NCBI GenBank assembly: GCA_023269675.1
Contig: JAHFSX010000021.1
Location: forward strand, 45,845 to 109,844
Source of the DNA: Verrucomicrobiota bacterium
GTDB lineage: Bacteria > Verrucomicrobiota > Kiritimatiellia > RFP12 > UBA1067
DNA length: 64,000 nt
Direction of reading: 5' to 3'
Under the pieces are notes generated by a model. The model searched no databases. It was not told the DNA's origin and saw only the letters and a list, made by a program, of their open reading frames with translations. Of this stretch, positions 8,995-18,924 are shown one piece after another (position 1 is the stretch's first letter; every line of letters starts with the position of its first letter). The position numbers and the translations under genes were made by a program.

Positions 8995-10713
8995 ATGTTC
9001 CTCCCGTGTACACAGTCTGAGATCGAGCGTCTGGGCTGGGAAGCGCCCGACGTGATCCTGGTCTCCGGCGACGCCTACATCGATTCGCCGTTTTCAGGCG
9101 TCGCCGTGATCGGACGCGTGCTGACCGCCGCAGGCTTCCGCGTGGCGGTCATCGCCCAGCCCGACATCAGCTCACAAGATGACATCCGCCGCCTCGGCCA
9201 GCCGCGACTCTTCTGGGGCGTCTCCAGCGGGTGCGTCGACTCCATGGTCGCCAACTACACCGCCACCGGCAAAAAGCGCCATCAGGACGACTTCACCCCG
9301 GGCGGCGAAAACACGGCCCGGCCCGACCGCGCGGTCATCGCCTACTGCAACCTCATCCGCGCAGCCTTCAAGCCCTGCAAGCCCATCGTCATCGGCGGCA
9401 TCGAAGCCAGCCTGCGCCGCATCGCCCATTACGACTTCTGGTCGGACACCGTGCGCCGCCCCGTTCTGTTCGACGCCAAAGCCGACATCCTCGTCTACGG
9501 CATGGCCGAGCGCACGATCACGTCGCTGGCCCGCGCGCTGCGCGACGGCCACGAGTGGCGCAGCCTGCGCGGCCTCTGCTACGCCCTGCCCGCCACCTCC
9601 GCGGCCCTGCCGGCGGGCGCGGTCGCCTTGCCGGACTACAGCGCGGTCGCCGCGGCGACCGATGCGGGCCGCGCCGCCTTCCTCGACATGTTCCGGACCT
9701 TCGCGGCGAACCAGGAGCCCCGTACGGCCAAGCCTCTGCTGCAGCGGGTGGATACGCGCTGCCTCGTCCACACCCCCCCCGACCTGCCGCTATCGACCGC
9801 GGAACTCGACGCGGTCTACGCCCAGCCCTTCATGCTCGACGCCCATCCGTGCCACACCGCGAAAGGCAAAGTCCGCGCGCTGGACACGATCCGCTTCTCG
9901 CTCACCACCCACCGCGGCTGCTACGGCGAATGCAACTTCTGCGCGATCGCCATGCACCAGGGCCGCCGGGTGGTCAGCCGCTCCGAGGCGTCGATCATCG
10001 ACGAGGCGCACCGCATGGCGCGCCATCCGAAATTCACCGGCATCATCCAGGACGTCGGCGGACCGACCGCCAACATGTACGGGTTCGAATGCGAGCGCAA
10101 GGTCAAGCAGGGAGCCTGCACCGACAAGCGCTGCCTCTACCCCGACACCTGCCCCGCGCTCAAACCCGATCACGGGCCGCAGCTGGAGCTGCTGAAGAAG
10201 CTGCGCCACATTCCCGGCGTGCGCAAGGTCTTCATGGCCTCGGGCATCCGGCCCGACCTGATCGCCGCCGACGCGCACAACGGCGCGCGCTATATCGACG
10301 AGCTGGCGGCGCACCACGTCTCGGGCCAGCTCAAACTCGCGCCCGAACACTCGGAGAAGCGGGTGCTGGACGCCATGGGCAAACCCCACACCGACGCGCT
10401 GCTGTGCTTCAAGGAGCGGTTTGATGCGGCCAATAAAAAACACGGCCTGAAGCAGTTCCTCACCTACTATTTCATCGCGGCGCATCCGGAGTGCAGCGAC
10501 GACGACATGCAGGCCCTCAAGCGTTTCGCCACCACGAGCCTGCATCTCTCGCCCGAGCAGGTGCAGATCTTCACGCCCACCCCCTCGACGTGGTCCACCG
10601 CGATGTACTACACCGGGCTCAACCCCTTCACCCGGCGTCCCGCGCTCGTGACGCGCGGCCTGCGCGGCAAGCAGGACCAGAAGGACATCCTCGCGGCCGC
10701 GCCGCGCCCGTAA
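8995..10713 (+). CDS. YgiQ-family radical SAM protein
   Basis: CYGECNFCAIAMHQGR (CxxxCxxC), GPTANMYGFECERKVKQGACTDKRCLYPDTCPALK; ATG at 8995 preferred. Confidence 0.92.
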   Translation: MFLPCTQSEIERLGWEAPDVILVSGDAYIDSPFSGVAVIGRVLTAAGFRVAVIAQPDISSQDDIRRLGQPRLFWGVSSGCVDSMVANYTATGKKRHQDDFTPGGENTARPDRAVIAYCNLIRAAFKPCKPIVIGGIEASLRRIAHYDFWSDTVRRPVLFDAKADILVYGMAERTITSLARALRDGHEWRSLRGLCYALPATSAALPAGAVALPDYSAVAAATDAGRAAFLDMFRTFAANQEPRTAKPLLQRVDTRCLVHTPPDLPLSTAELDAVYAQPFMLDAHPCHTAKGKVRALDTIRFSLTTHRGCYGECNFCAIAMHQGRRVVSRSEASIIDEAHRMARHPKFTGIIQDVGGPTANMYGFECERKVKQGACTDKRCLYPDTCPALKPDHGPQLELLKKLRHIPGVRKVFMASGIRPDLIAADAHNGARYIDELAAHHVSGQLKLAPEHSEKRVLDAMGKPHTDALLCFKERFDAANKKHGLKQFLTYYFIAAHPECSDDDMQALKRFATTSLHLSPEQVQIFTPTPSTWSTAMYYTGLNPFTRRPALVTRGLRGKQDQKDILAAAPRP

Positions 10714-10845
10714 AAATAGCTCGTACTCAAGTCTCAAAAGCTCCACCTGCGGCGTACGCTTCTTGATTCATCAAAAAGAGTGCGCCGGGGACGGCGGGCG
10801 AAATGGGCGAGCCGGGTGCTCGAGGGAACGGCCGCTTGGACGATA

Positions 10846-10960
10846 TTGAGTGCGCGGACCTGGCCGCGCTTTCCGGGCGGGGGCCTGAACCCGCCCGCGT
10901 CGCGCTCGGCGGCGCGGCGGGCCGCGCCGGCGAAAAGCGCCCGGAGCCGGGCGCACTCAA
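10846..10960. repeat. Imperfect palindromic intergenic element
   Basis: TTGAGTGCGC (10846-10855) inverted at GCGCACTCAA (10951-10960), with further internal complementarity. Confidence 0.6.
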
Positions 10961-11088
10961 AACAGCGCCATCAGCCTGTGCGAGTCCATGTTCTCTTGCG
11001 GCTTTCTTTCCCGTTTGAAATCGAACTCAAGCTGCCGAAATCGTGGATGCTATGAGAAGCCGGCTGTTTTTTGGGTTATCGGATGGCT

Positions 11089-14000
11089 TCACTCTTTCGT
11101 TTGCCACCTCTCGGCACTCAACACCGTCACCGGCCCGAGCAGGCCTGATGGCATGAGCGGCGTGCCGGGGTTCTGCAAATTCCTGATGTTGGTGCGCGTC
11201 AGCCGTTTCTCTGCGGGCAGCGCCTTGTCGCCGACGAGCCGGTTGTACCAGAAGTTCACCACCTTGACCTCGAGTTCGTTCGCGCCGGGCCTCACCGCAT
11301 CCGTGATCTCCACGCGGAACGGCGGCGCCCAGACAGTTCCACACGGCTTGCCGTTCACGCGCACTTCCGCCAGCTCGCGCACCGCGCCGAGGTCGAGGGA
11401 AAGTGAGGACGGCGCACGGAGGGCCGTGGACGGAAGATCGATCGTCTTGCGGTAAACCGCCGTCCCCGAGTAATGCTGAATGCCAAGATCGGACTGAGCT
11501 GTCCAATCAGACAGCTCAGTGAACGTGACCGCCTTTGCGGGTCCGCCCCATTTCGGGTCGAACGTCACCTCCCACGGCCCCGCAACATTCAACATGGGCA
11601 ACGAGGCCTTTTGTTCTGCCCTCTGCCCTCCGTCCGCTGCCCTCTGATTTCTGAACACCACAAACCATGACCCGCACGGCGCGAAGTCAAGCGCCACCGA
11701 CACGCGTCCGCCGCGCTCCTCGTAGGCTGCGGCGAGACGATGCCTGCCGCTCACGGCGTCCCACAGCTCCGGGGACTTGCCCGCCACACGGAAGGTGCAC
11801 CGCGCGGACACGGCATTCGTCGCGCGGTTGGCCACAAAGTAGATCTCGGCGTCGCCGTCCGTGCGGTGGATGAAATCGAAGGCCGCCGCCGCATTCGTGG
11901 GCACGCCGAACTCGACGTCCGGATACACGCCCTGCGCCAGCAGCACCTCGCGCGCGGTCTGGTCACTGACAACGCTGTTGCGGACGCCTCGGGGAGGCGT
12001 CCCTACCGTATTCCACAGTCCGTCGGCGATACGCTTGACCTCGGCATCCGCCAGCGCCGCATCCTTGAGTCCGCTGGCCTGCGTCGGTTTCGGCCCCACA
12101 ATCGTCGCCCCCGCGGACGCCCACTCCTGAACCTTGCGCAGCACCGGCAGCGAGATCACCTCGCGGTTCGCGAGCACCAGCACGCGGTAGCTCACGCCGT
12201 CCGGCATAACGATCTTGCCGTCGCGGACCGAGGCTCGCGCGAGCAGCGCCTCTTCGCTGATCACGTCGTAATCGTAGCCGGGCTGCACCTTGGCCGGATC
12301 CGTGCGCTTGTGCTGGGCAAAGTTCGGCACATGGTCGCCGTAGTAGTAGAGCACGTCCGCGCAGGGCTGGCCACGCTGCAGCAGCGCCTGGCAGCGGTTG
12401 ATGTAGGCGAAGAACGCTCCGGACTGCGGCCACCACGTCACGTTCGGATTCAGGTGCGTGCCCGCGAAATACTGCTGCCCGGGAATCCCCTGCTCTTTCG
12501 GCGAACAAACGAAGGCGTGCCACACCAGCAGGTTCAGCCCTTCGCAGAGCGCCTTGTCGAAGGCGGGCTTGAGGTTGTCCCAGAGCGTCTCCTGCCAGTG
12601 CGGGCCGATTGTGGTGAAGCCCTCAGCCAGCACCAGCTTGCGGCCGCAAGTGTGCGCGGCGCTGGCGGGCTGCTTGACGAAAAAGCGGTTGTCGTCGCCG
12701 GTGCGGTGCTTCCACGACCACGCCCAGAATTCGCTCATGGGAGCGTCGTTGAAGCCGAGGCACTGCTGCGCGTCGATCGGCACCGCGTGCGGCCCGCCGC
12801 TCTCGGGATGGATCAGAAGCCCGTGCCGGTGCGCGCCGTCGCGGAAGAGCTGGTAGTGGTTGGCAATGGCCAAGTCGCCCATCGTGCGGCGGAAATCGTG
12901 CAGGAAGCGGTTGCTCTCCGCGCGGCTGTTCACGATCTTGCCCGCGATGACCGGCAGCCACGGCAGCAGGTCATAGCCGCGGCGCCGCTGGAACTGCTCG
13001 CGCAGCGTCGGCGTCCAGTTGGCCACCTCGACCTCCCAGCTGTCGGTGTGCAGATACTTGAGGGACTTGCCGGCGAGCGGTCCGGCGTCCGCGATGAGCG
13101 GCTCCACCACCGCGTCCCAGTAGCGCCGGAACGCGCCGTCGTCGAACGGGTCCAGCGCGTAGCCCTCCCAGCCCTCGCTGCAGGTCGACACGCGGCAGTG
13201 GTCGTTCAGCGTGTAGCCGAAGCGCAGCACGGTCCACTCCCCGGGCGGAGCTTCCCAGTGCAGCGTCCCGTCGGCGGCGAGCTTCGCCGTGAGCTCCTGC
13301 AGATCGGCCGCGCGCGTGTCCTCTTCGCCTTCCTTCGGCGGGAGTTCCTGAAAGAGCGCGGCCGAGTCGGGCGCGGAGAAAGACCCCAGCGGCTTGAGCA
13401 GCGCCTTCTGCGCATGATTCTGAAGCGGACGGCGCGCCGATGACGTGGCGTCCGGCCACGCGAAAGCCGGCCCGGATATTTTGAACTCGGCGATCTGCAC
13501 GTTGCGCGGCGTCTCAGGAAAACGCGGATCATACGCGCCTTTGATGACGAGCCGTACCACGCGGGCCTCGACCGGATCGAACGTTGCCACGGTCTCGCCC
13601 CGCTCTTGGGCGGTAAACGTCTTCACCGTGCGGAACGCCTTGCCGTCGGAGGAGACCCGCACCTCACACTCGCGCGGGCCGTACCCGGGCCGACCGGCAA
13701 CGGTCACCTGCGCGACGGTCACGGGGTTCATGAACTCGGCCGCGATCCACTGCGGCTTGGCCGCCGTGGGACCCGCGCCGGGGCTCGCGCTCTCGGAAAC
13801 CCAGAAGCTCTCCGTCTCGTTGTCGGCGACCAGCGCGACGGGGTGGCTCGCCTGCGCGGAACTGGCGCTGAGCGTGACGACCGGTTGCGCCGCCCGCCCC
13901 GGATGCACGTCGCGACAGGCCAGCACGCACAGCTCACGGTAAAACCCCTCGCGGCCCTTGGGCTGCTCAAGCTTGCCCGCGAACGCCGTGCCGCCCTTCA

Positions 14001-14424
14001 CGCGCGTCTCGGTCCAGACCAGCTTTTTCGGCGCGTCCTCGGCCTTGACCATCGGCCCGCCGAGGTTCCAGCCGCTCTGGATGTTGAGGCTCATCTCGAG
14101 ACCGAGACGGTCAGCCTCGCGCAGGGTGTGCTTGTACAGCTCGCGCCACTCGGGCGAAAAGAAGGTGGGGCCGTGCGGCGCCCGGTCGTTGCCGTCCTGG
14201 CTGGAGCCGTCGGCATCGCAAATGAGCGCACCGCCGAAGCCTTTGGCCTGCATCTCCTCCAGGTCGCGCGTGATGGCCTCGCGGGTGACGTTGCCGTTGA
14301 TCCACCACCAATACGCGCGCAGGCGGGCGTCGCGCGGCGGGTTCATGAAATCCTGCTCCAGGGTCGCCCCGCAGGCCATGCCGCCCAGAAGCAGCGCAAT
14401 CACGCCAATCGCTCTTCGAGTCAT
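11089..14424 (-). CDS. GH106-type alpha-L-rhamnosidase-like glycoside hydrolase
   Basis: FMNPPRDARLRAYWWWINGNVTREAITRDLEEMQAKGFGGALICDADGSS; DSWEVEVANWTPTLREQFQRRRGYDLLPWLP; C-terminal galactose-binding-like fold. ATG 14424 preceded by GGAGGG. Confidence 0.85.
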   Translation of the reverse strand: MTRRAIGVIALLLGGMACGATLEQDFMNPPRDARLRAYWWWINGNVTREAITRDLEEMQAKGFGGALICDADGSSQDGNDRAPHGPTFFSPEWRELYKHTLREADRLGLEMSLNIQSGWNLGGPMVKAEDAPKKLVWTETRVKGGTAFAGKLEQPKGREGFYRELCVLACRDVHPGRAAQPVVTLSASSAQASHPVALVADNETESFWVSESASPGAGPTAAKPQWIAAEFMNPVTVAQVTVAGRPGYGPRECEVRVSSDGKAFRTVKTFTAQERGETVATFDPVEARVVRLVIKGAYDPRFPETPRNVQIAEFKISGPAFAWPDATSSARRPLQNHAQKALLKPLGSFSAPDSAALFQELPPKEGEEDTRAADLQELTAKLAADGTLHWEAPPGEWTVLRFGYTLNDHCRVSTCSEGWEGYALDPFDDGAFRRYWDAVVEPLIADAGPLAGKSLKYLHTDSWEVEVANWTPTLREQFQRRRGYDLLPWLPVIAGKIVNSRAESNRFLHDFRRTMGDLAIANHYQLFRDGAHRHGLLIHPESGGPHAVPIDAQQCLGFNDAPMSEFWAWSWKHRTGDDNRFFVKQPASAAHTCGRKLVLAEGFTTIGPHWQETLWDNLKPAFDKALCEGLNLLVWHAFVCSPKEQGIPGQQYFAGTHLNPNVTWWPQSGAFFAYINRCQALLQRGQPCADVLYYYGDHVPNFAQHKRTDPAKVQPGYDYDVISEEALLARASVRDGKIVMPDGVSYRVLVLANREVISLPVLRKVQEWASAGATIVGPKPTQASGLKDAALADAEVKRIADGLWNTVGTPPRGVRNSVVSDQTAREVLLAQGVYPDVEFGVPTNAAAAFDFIHRTDGDAEIYFVANRATNAVSARCTFRVAGKSPELWDAVSGRHRLAAAYEERGGRVSVALDFAPCGSWFVVFRNQRAADGGQRAEQKASLPMLNVAGPWEVTFDPKWGGPAKAVTFTELSDWTAQSDLGIQHYSGTAVYRKTIDLPSTALRAPSSLSLDLGAVRELAEVRVNGKPCGTVWAPPFRVEITDAVRPGANELEVKVVNFWYNRLVGDKALPAEKRLTRTNIRNLQNPGTPLMPSGLLGPVTVLSAERWQTKE

Positions 14425-14544
14425 GAGCCCTCCCCCGCAAACCGAAAGTGAAGTCAAAAACCGCATGAACGCTCAACGTCCAACGTTGAACGCTCAACTT
14501 TGAAGGGCATACTTGGACGGTGAGTGTTCCCGTCTTTACCAGGC

Positions 14545-17500
14545 CTACCGCGCCACGACCGTCTCGACGGTCCGGATCAGGACTGGCCCGAACAGGCCCG
14601 ACGGCAACGGCTGGTCGTCCTTGTACCAGTGGTGCCACGTCGTGAAGGTGAAGCGCCCCGTCGGGCTCGGCTTGCCGTCCAGCACCCACTGCGGCCACGC
14701 CTTCAAATGCTTCCCGTCCCACTCGCGGTCTTCCGGCAGCTGCTCGTCGCCGATCAGCCGGTTCGGCCACAGGTTCGTGATCTTCACCCGCAGCGTGTTC
14801 TTGCCGGTCTTGAGCGCGTCGGTCACGTCCAGCCGGTACGGCGGCTTCCAGAGGAGGCTCAGCGCCTGGCCGTTGAGCTCCACATCGGCGAAGTTCTTCA
14901 GGTCGCCGAGGTCGAGGACGTAGCGCTCGCCCTTCTGCTTCTTCGAATCCCATGCGAACGTTTTCAGGTACGTGGCGGTACCCGAGAAGTACTTCACGCC
15001 GCTGTCCGCGTGGTCGGTCCACGAGATCAGCTTGTCGAGCGTGATCTTGGCGGGCGCGCCCCAGTTCGGCGGAAAGGTCACATCCCAAGGGCCGGCTATC
15101 TCGACCGGCTGCGGGATGTCCGCAACCGTGGCCTTGAGCGTTTTGCCCGCCGCCGTCGCGATCTCGAACGAACCGGGTTTCCACACTTGGATTTCAAGGG
15201 CCCCGTCTGTTTTCAGGGCAAGCTCATAGGCCGGCAGGGGTGTCGACTGCTCGCCCGTCTCCGGCAGCGTCAGCGTCTGGTGCTCGCCGACACGCACCTC
15301 TTTCCGCTGGCTCTTGTAGACGTACTCGACGCGCAGCTCTTTCAAGGTCATATTGGCCGGGTCGTGTCCGACCAGCGCATTGTCGGCCGCCACGCTCAGC
15401 GTGCCGTCCTTGACCAGCCCTGCGAGTTTCGCGGTGACATCGACCGCCTGCTTCACCGGCTCAGGCACGTCGTTCACAAGCCCGTACACCGCCTTGACGA
15501 CCTCGGCGCCCGCAGGCAGCTCGATCGTCTTGTTCTCGCCTACGGTCAGACTCTTCTTCTCCGCGTTCACCAGGAAATCGATCTTCAACTCCTTCTCGGT
15601 GTTCGGAGCCGGGTCGCCCGCGAGGTCGTTGTTCGCCCGGATGCGACGGTTGCCGCTCTGGACCGACTGTTTCACGAGCGCCGTAATGTCCACACACTCG
15701 GGGTCGGCTGCCTCGCCGAACGCTCCGTATTCGGCCTTCACGATGGTCAGCTGCTGAACCGGCTCTTTGAGCTCGTTCAGGGCTGTGCGCTGGACCGCAA
15801 CGGCATGGTCTCCGGCCGATGCCTGCCGGAAAACGACGAACACCGAGCCTGCCGGGCCGAAACGCAGCGGCACCGTCGTGCAGCCGTCCTGCTCCGTGTA
15901 GACCGGCGCCTTCTCCATCACGCCGGTGTCCGGATGCCAGAGCTCAGGCACCTTGCCGCTCACGCGGAACGTGCATTGTTCCTCAACCCCCGCCGTCTTC
16001 GCGCTCGCAACGAAATAGAGGTCAGCGCCGTCCGCCACACGATGGATGTAGTTCAGCCGGGCGCCCTTGTTGGTGCAGGCGAAGTCCGGGCTCACCTTCA
16101 ACGCGGCCAGCACCTCAGCCGGGGCTTTGTCGACGACGCCCTTGGCCCAGATCGCGTCCGCCAGCTGCTTGACTTCCGCGTCACACGCCGGGTAACCGCT
16201 CAGGCCGGGGGCTTTCTCCGGCTTAGGCCCGACCACCCGCGCGCCGGACTCGACCAGCTTTCCGATCGTCTTGAGCACGGCGGGCGACATGGTCTTGTCG
16301 CTCGGCAGCACCAGCAGGCGGTAGCTCATGCCCGACGGCAGCACGATGCGGCCGTCCTTCACGGACATCAGGCTCAGCGCGGCCGTGTCGCAGCCGTCAT
16401 AGTCGTACCCCTGCGGCAAGCCTCCGCCCCGCAGGCTGTTCGGCGCGCTCTCGCCGCAGTAGAAGCAGACATCCGCGACGAACTGCCCCTCCTGGAGGAG
16501 GTACTGGCAGCGGGCCTGATATTTCAGCCACTCCTTGCCCTGCTCCCACCAGGTCACGGTGCGCTCGAAATGCGTCCCCCACTGGCCCATGGTCATGCCG
16601 GGGAAACGCGCGGGCTGGGTCCACGGCTGGTGCGCGTAGCGGTGATAGATGATGCGGTTGACGCCGCCGCAGTAAACCGCATCGCCCTGCGCCTTGATCG
16701 AATAGGGATCCTTGAGCCATTTGCCCGCCTCGGGCGACGCGGTGAACGATTCCGCACCGACATATTTTTTGCCGTACACGTGGGCCACAGACGCCGGCAG
16801 TTTCGAGTTGCCGACATTCACGCTCTCGCCGCTGCCCGGCCAAAACTCGCCCATCGGAATGTCGCAGTAACTGCCGTACTGCAGGTCATCGGAGGGGCAG
16901 TTGCCGTAGGGCTCCACGGAGTAGAGCAGCCCGGCGCGGTGCGCCATCTCCTTGAACTGTCCCGAATAGTTCTCCGCGAACAGGTCGGCGACCGTACGGC
17001 GCAGATCCCACAGGAAGCGCTCGGTCACTTCGGGGCTGTCCACCACGCGCCCGGTGAACACCGGCAGGAAACGCGTGATGTCATATCCGCGGCGCTTCTG
17101 GAACTCCTCTTTGAAATTCTGCGTCCAGTTCTGCGCGCCGACCTCGTAGCTGTCGATCAGCACGTTGTTGAGCCCCGACTTCACGTTGCCGGCCAAAGGG
17201 CCCAGCTCGGCCAGGACCTTGCCCATGCTGCCGTCCCAATGGGCCTGCGCGGCTTCCCTGCTCAGCTTGTCGCACTCCAGGCCCGTGCCTTCAGCCGGCG
17301 CCGGGTGGTTGCTGCGGCCGTTGGGCGTGTACCCGAGGCGCAGGACCGTCCACTCGCCCTCCGGCACCTCCCACGCCAACTGCCCATCGGCCGCCATCCT
17401 GGAGGTGAGATCCACGAGCTTGTCGCCCTGCACCACCTCTTCCGGTTTCACCGCGGCGGCCGTTTCGGCTTTCACGTCGTTCCGGTCAAGGAAGACCTTG

Positions 17501-18459
17501 CCGGCCAGATTCTCGATGCCGACCTTGGCGGAGAAATCCACCTCGGCGATCGAAAGTTGCTTCATCTTGGCGCTGGCGCTGGTGAAGAGCACGCGGTAGA
17601 ACTTCGCTGAAACCGGCGCAAAAGCGAAGGTGCGCAGCTCGTTGCCCTTCTGCATGGAAAAGCTGTCCACCGTGCGGAACGCCTGTCCGTCGTCGGAGAC
17701 TTCGATCTTCCCGCCGCATCCCTGCATGCCGGGGCCGGGCGTGACCGCCAGCATGCGAGCCGCGTACGGCTGCGCGAACTCGAGCTGGATGAACTGCGGC
17801 GCCTTCGGTTTCGGCAGGCCCAGCCTCACGGTCGTGCCGTTCTTGCCGTCCGCCGCCTTGGCCGCGTCCTGCTTTTCGGAGCTGCACGTCACTTTGGGCG
17901 CGGCCTCTTGCATCTTGGCCCGCTCGCCCGCCGGCGTGCGGAAGGCCAGCACGGCGATGTCGCGGTAAAAATCCAGTTTCATGGGCGGCTGCGCGAGCTT
18001 CCCGTCAAACTTGGCCGGCCCCTTGACCTGCGTTTCGCTGGTGACCACCACCTTCATGGAGTGCTCGGGCGTGTTCCACGGCCCGCCGCTGCTCGACCAG
18101 CCCGCGCAGTTGTGGATGCACAGTTCAAGCCCCAGCCGCTGCGCCTCCTTGGCCGAATGCTTCACCATCGCGATCCACTCCGGGCTGTTGAACTGGATCG
18201 GCCCGTGCGGGATGTTCTCGCCGGCGTTGAAGATCTGGGCGCCGCCGATGCCGACGCGCGCCATCGCCTCCAGGTCCGCCGTGATGCCCTCCTTGGTGAC
18301 GTTGCCGTTCATCCAGTGCCACCACGTGTGCGGCCGCGCCGAGTCGGGCGGCTGAACAAACCCTTTTTCAAGATCTTCCGCCCCCACGCCCGCGGCGTTC
18401 CCGGCAAACACAGCCATGCTCAGACCCGCAAGGCAGAAACTCAGTTTCATGATGCGCAT
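14545..18459 (-). CDS. GH106-type alpha-L-rhamnosidase-like glycoside hydrolase with tandem inserted domain
   Basis: FVQPPDSARPHTWWHWMNGNVTKEGITADLEAMARVGIGGAQIFNAG; DSYEVGAQNWTQNFKEEFQKRRGYDITRFLPVF; signal peptide; ATG 18459. Confidence 0.85.
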   Translation of the reverse strand: MRIMKLSFCLAGLSMAVFAGNAAGVGAEDLEKGFVQPPDSARPHTWWHWMNGNVTKEGITADLEAMARVGIGGAQIFNAGENIPHGPIQFNSPEWIAMVKHSAKEAQRLGLELCIHNCAGWSSSGGPWNTPEHSMKVVVTSETQVKGPAKFDGKLAQPPMKLDFYRDIAVLAFRTPAGERAKMQEAAPKVTCSSEKQDAAKAADGKNGTTVRLGLPKPKAPQFIQLEFAQPYAARMLAVTPGPGMQGCGGKIEVSDDGQAFRTVDSFSMQKGNELRTFAFAPVSAKFYRVLFTSASAKMKQLSIAEVDFSAKVGIENLAGKVFLDRNDVKAETAAAVKPEEVVQGDKLVDLTSRMAADGQLAWEVPEGEWTVLRLGYTPNGRSNHPAPAEGTGLECDKLSREAAQAHWDGSMGKVLAELGPLAGNVKSGLNNVLIDSYEVGAQNWTQNFKEEFQKRRGYDITRFLPVFTGRVVDSPEVTERFLWDLRRTVADLFAENYSGQFKEMAHRAGLLYSVEPYGNCPSDDLQYGSYCDIPMGEFWPGSGESVNVGNSKLPASVAHVYGKKYVGAESFTASPEAGKWLKDPYSIKAQGDAVYCGGVNRIIYHRYAHQPWTQPARFPGMTMGQWGTHFERTVTWWEQGKEWLKYQARCQYLLQEGQFVADVCFYCGESAPNSLRGGGLPQGYDYDGCDTAALSLMSVKDGRIVLPSGMSYRLLVLPSDKTMSPAVLKTIGKLVESGARVVGPKPEKAPGLSGYPACDAEVKQLADAIWAKGVVDKAPAEVLAALKVSPDFACTNKGARLNYIHRVADGADLYFVASAKTAGVEEQCTFRVSGKVPELWHPDTGVMEKAPVYTEQDGCTTVPLRFGPAGSVFVVFRQASAGDHAVAVQRTALNELKEPVQQLTIVKAEYGAFGEAADPECVDITALVKQSVQSGNRRIRANNDLAGDPAPNTEKELKIDFLVNAEKKSLTVGENKTIELPAGAEVVKAVYGLVNDVPEPVKQAVDVTAKLAGLVKDGTLSVAADNALVGHDPANMTLKELRVEYVYKSQRKEVRVGEHQTLTLPETGEQSTPLPAYELALKTDGALEIQVWKPGSFEIATAAGKTLKATVADIPQPVEIAGPWDVTFPPNWGAPAKITLDKLISWTDHADSGVKYFSGTATYLKTFAWDSKKQKGERYVLDLGDLKNFADVELNGQALSLLWKPPYRLDVTDALKTGKNTLRVKITNLWPNRLIGDEQLPEDREWDGKHLKAWPQWVLDGKPSPTGRFTFTTWHHWYKDDQPLPSGLFGPVLIRTVETVVAR

Positions 18460-18615
18460 AGGTAGCTCTCCCTGATCAGGCGGCAGTCCCCAACCGCTAT
18501 TCTGATGTCGGTCCCCCGACGTGTAACCTGTATACACGACAATGGTTTTGAATTCTTGCGCGAAACACCCCGCAAAGCAAGTCCGAAAGCGCGCCCGGCG
18601 GCCCGGGGCACGGCT

Positions 18616-18754
18616 TATTCCTTTGGACGTGCGCCATACACAAACGGACGGCCCAGCGGTCCGTCCCTACCTTCGAGATGCGCGACGATGCGAGTGTCGC
18701 ATGTTTAGGTAGGGCCCGACCTCCGGGCGGGCCGCTCCTGAGGTCAAAGGAATA
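18616..18754. repeat. Composite palindromic intergenic repeat
   Basis: TATTCCTTTGGAC (18616-18628) versus GTCAAAGGAATA (18743-18754), enclosing CGGACGGCCCAGCGGTCCGTCCCTACCTT and TTTAGGTAGGGCCCGACC. Confidence 0.7.
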
Positions 18755-18924
18755 CGCCGGCGGCTCCGACTGGCGGAGCTCAAGAAGTTCTCTTTCTTTA
18801 GGCGCATTTGCATGTGGTTTCAAGGTGCGCCGCGTGATAAGGTAATTCCACGTGGATGGGGGCGTATGTCGGCAGACCGCGCGCACGCGGGACGGCTTTC
18901 AGCCACACAGCGAAAGGCTCAGGC

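Noticed and set aside
14524-17610. 1028-aa plus-strand ORF opposite the large GH106 gene
   Set aside because: Antisense to a strong GH106 frame; no domain signature.
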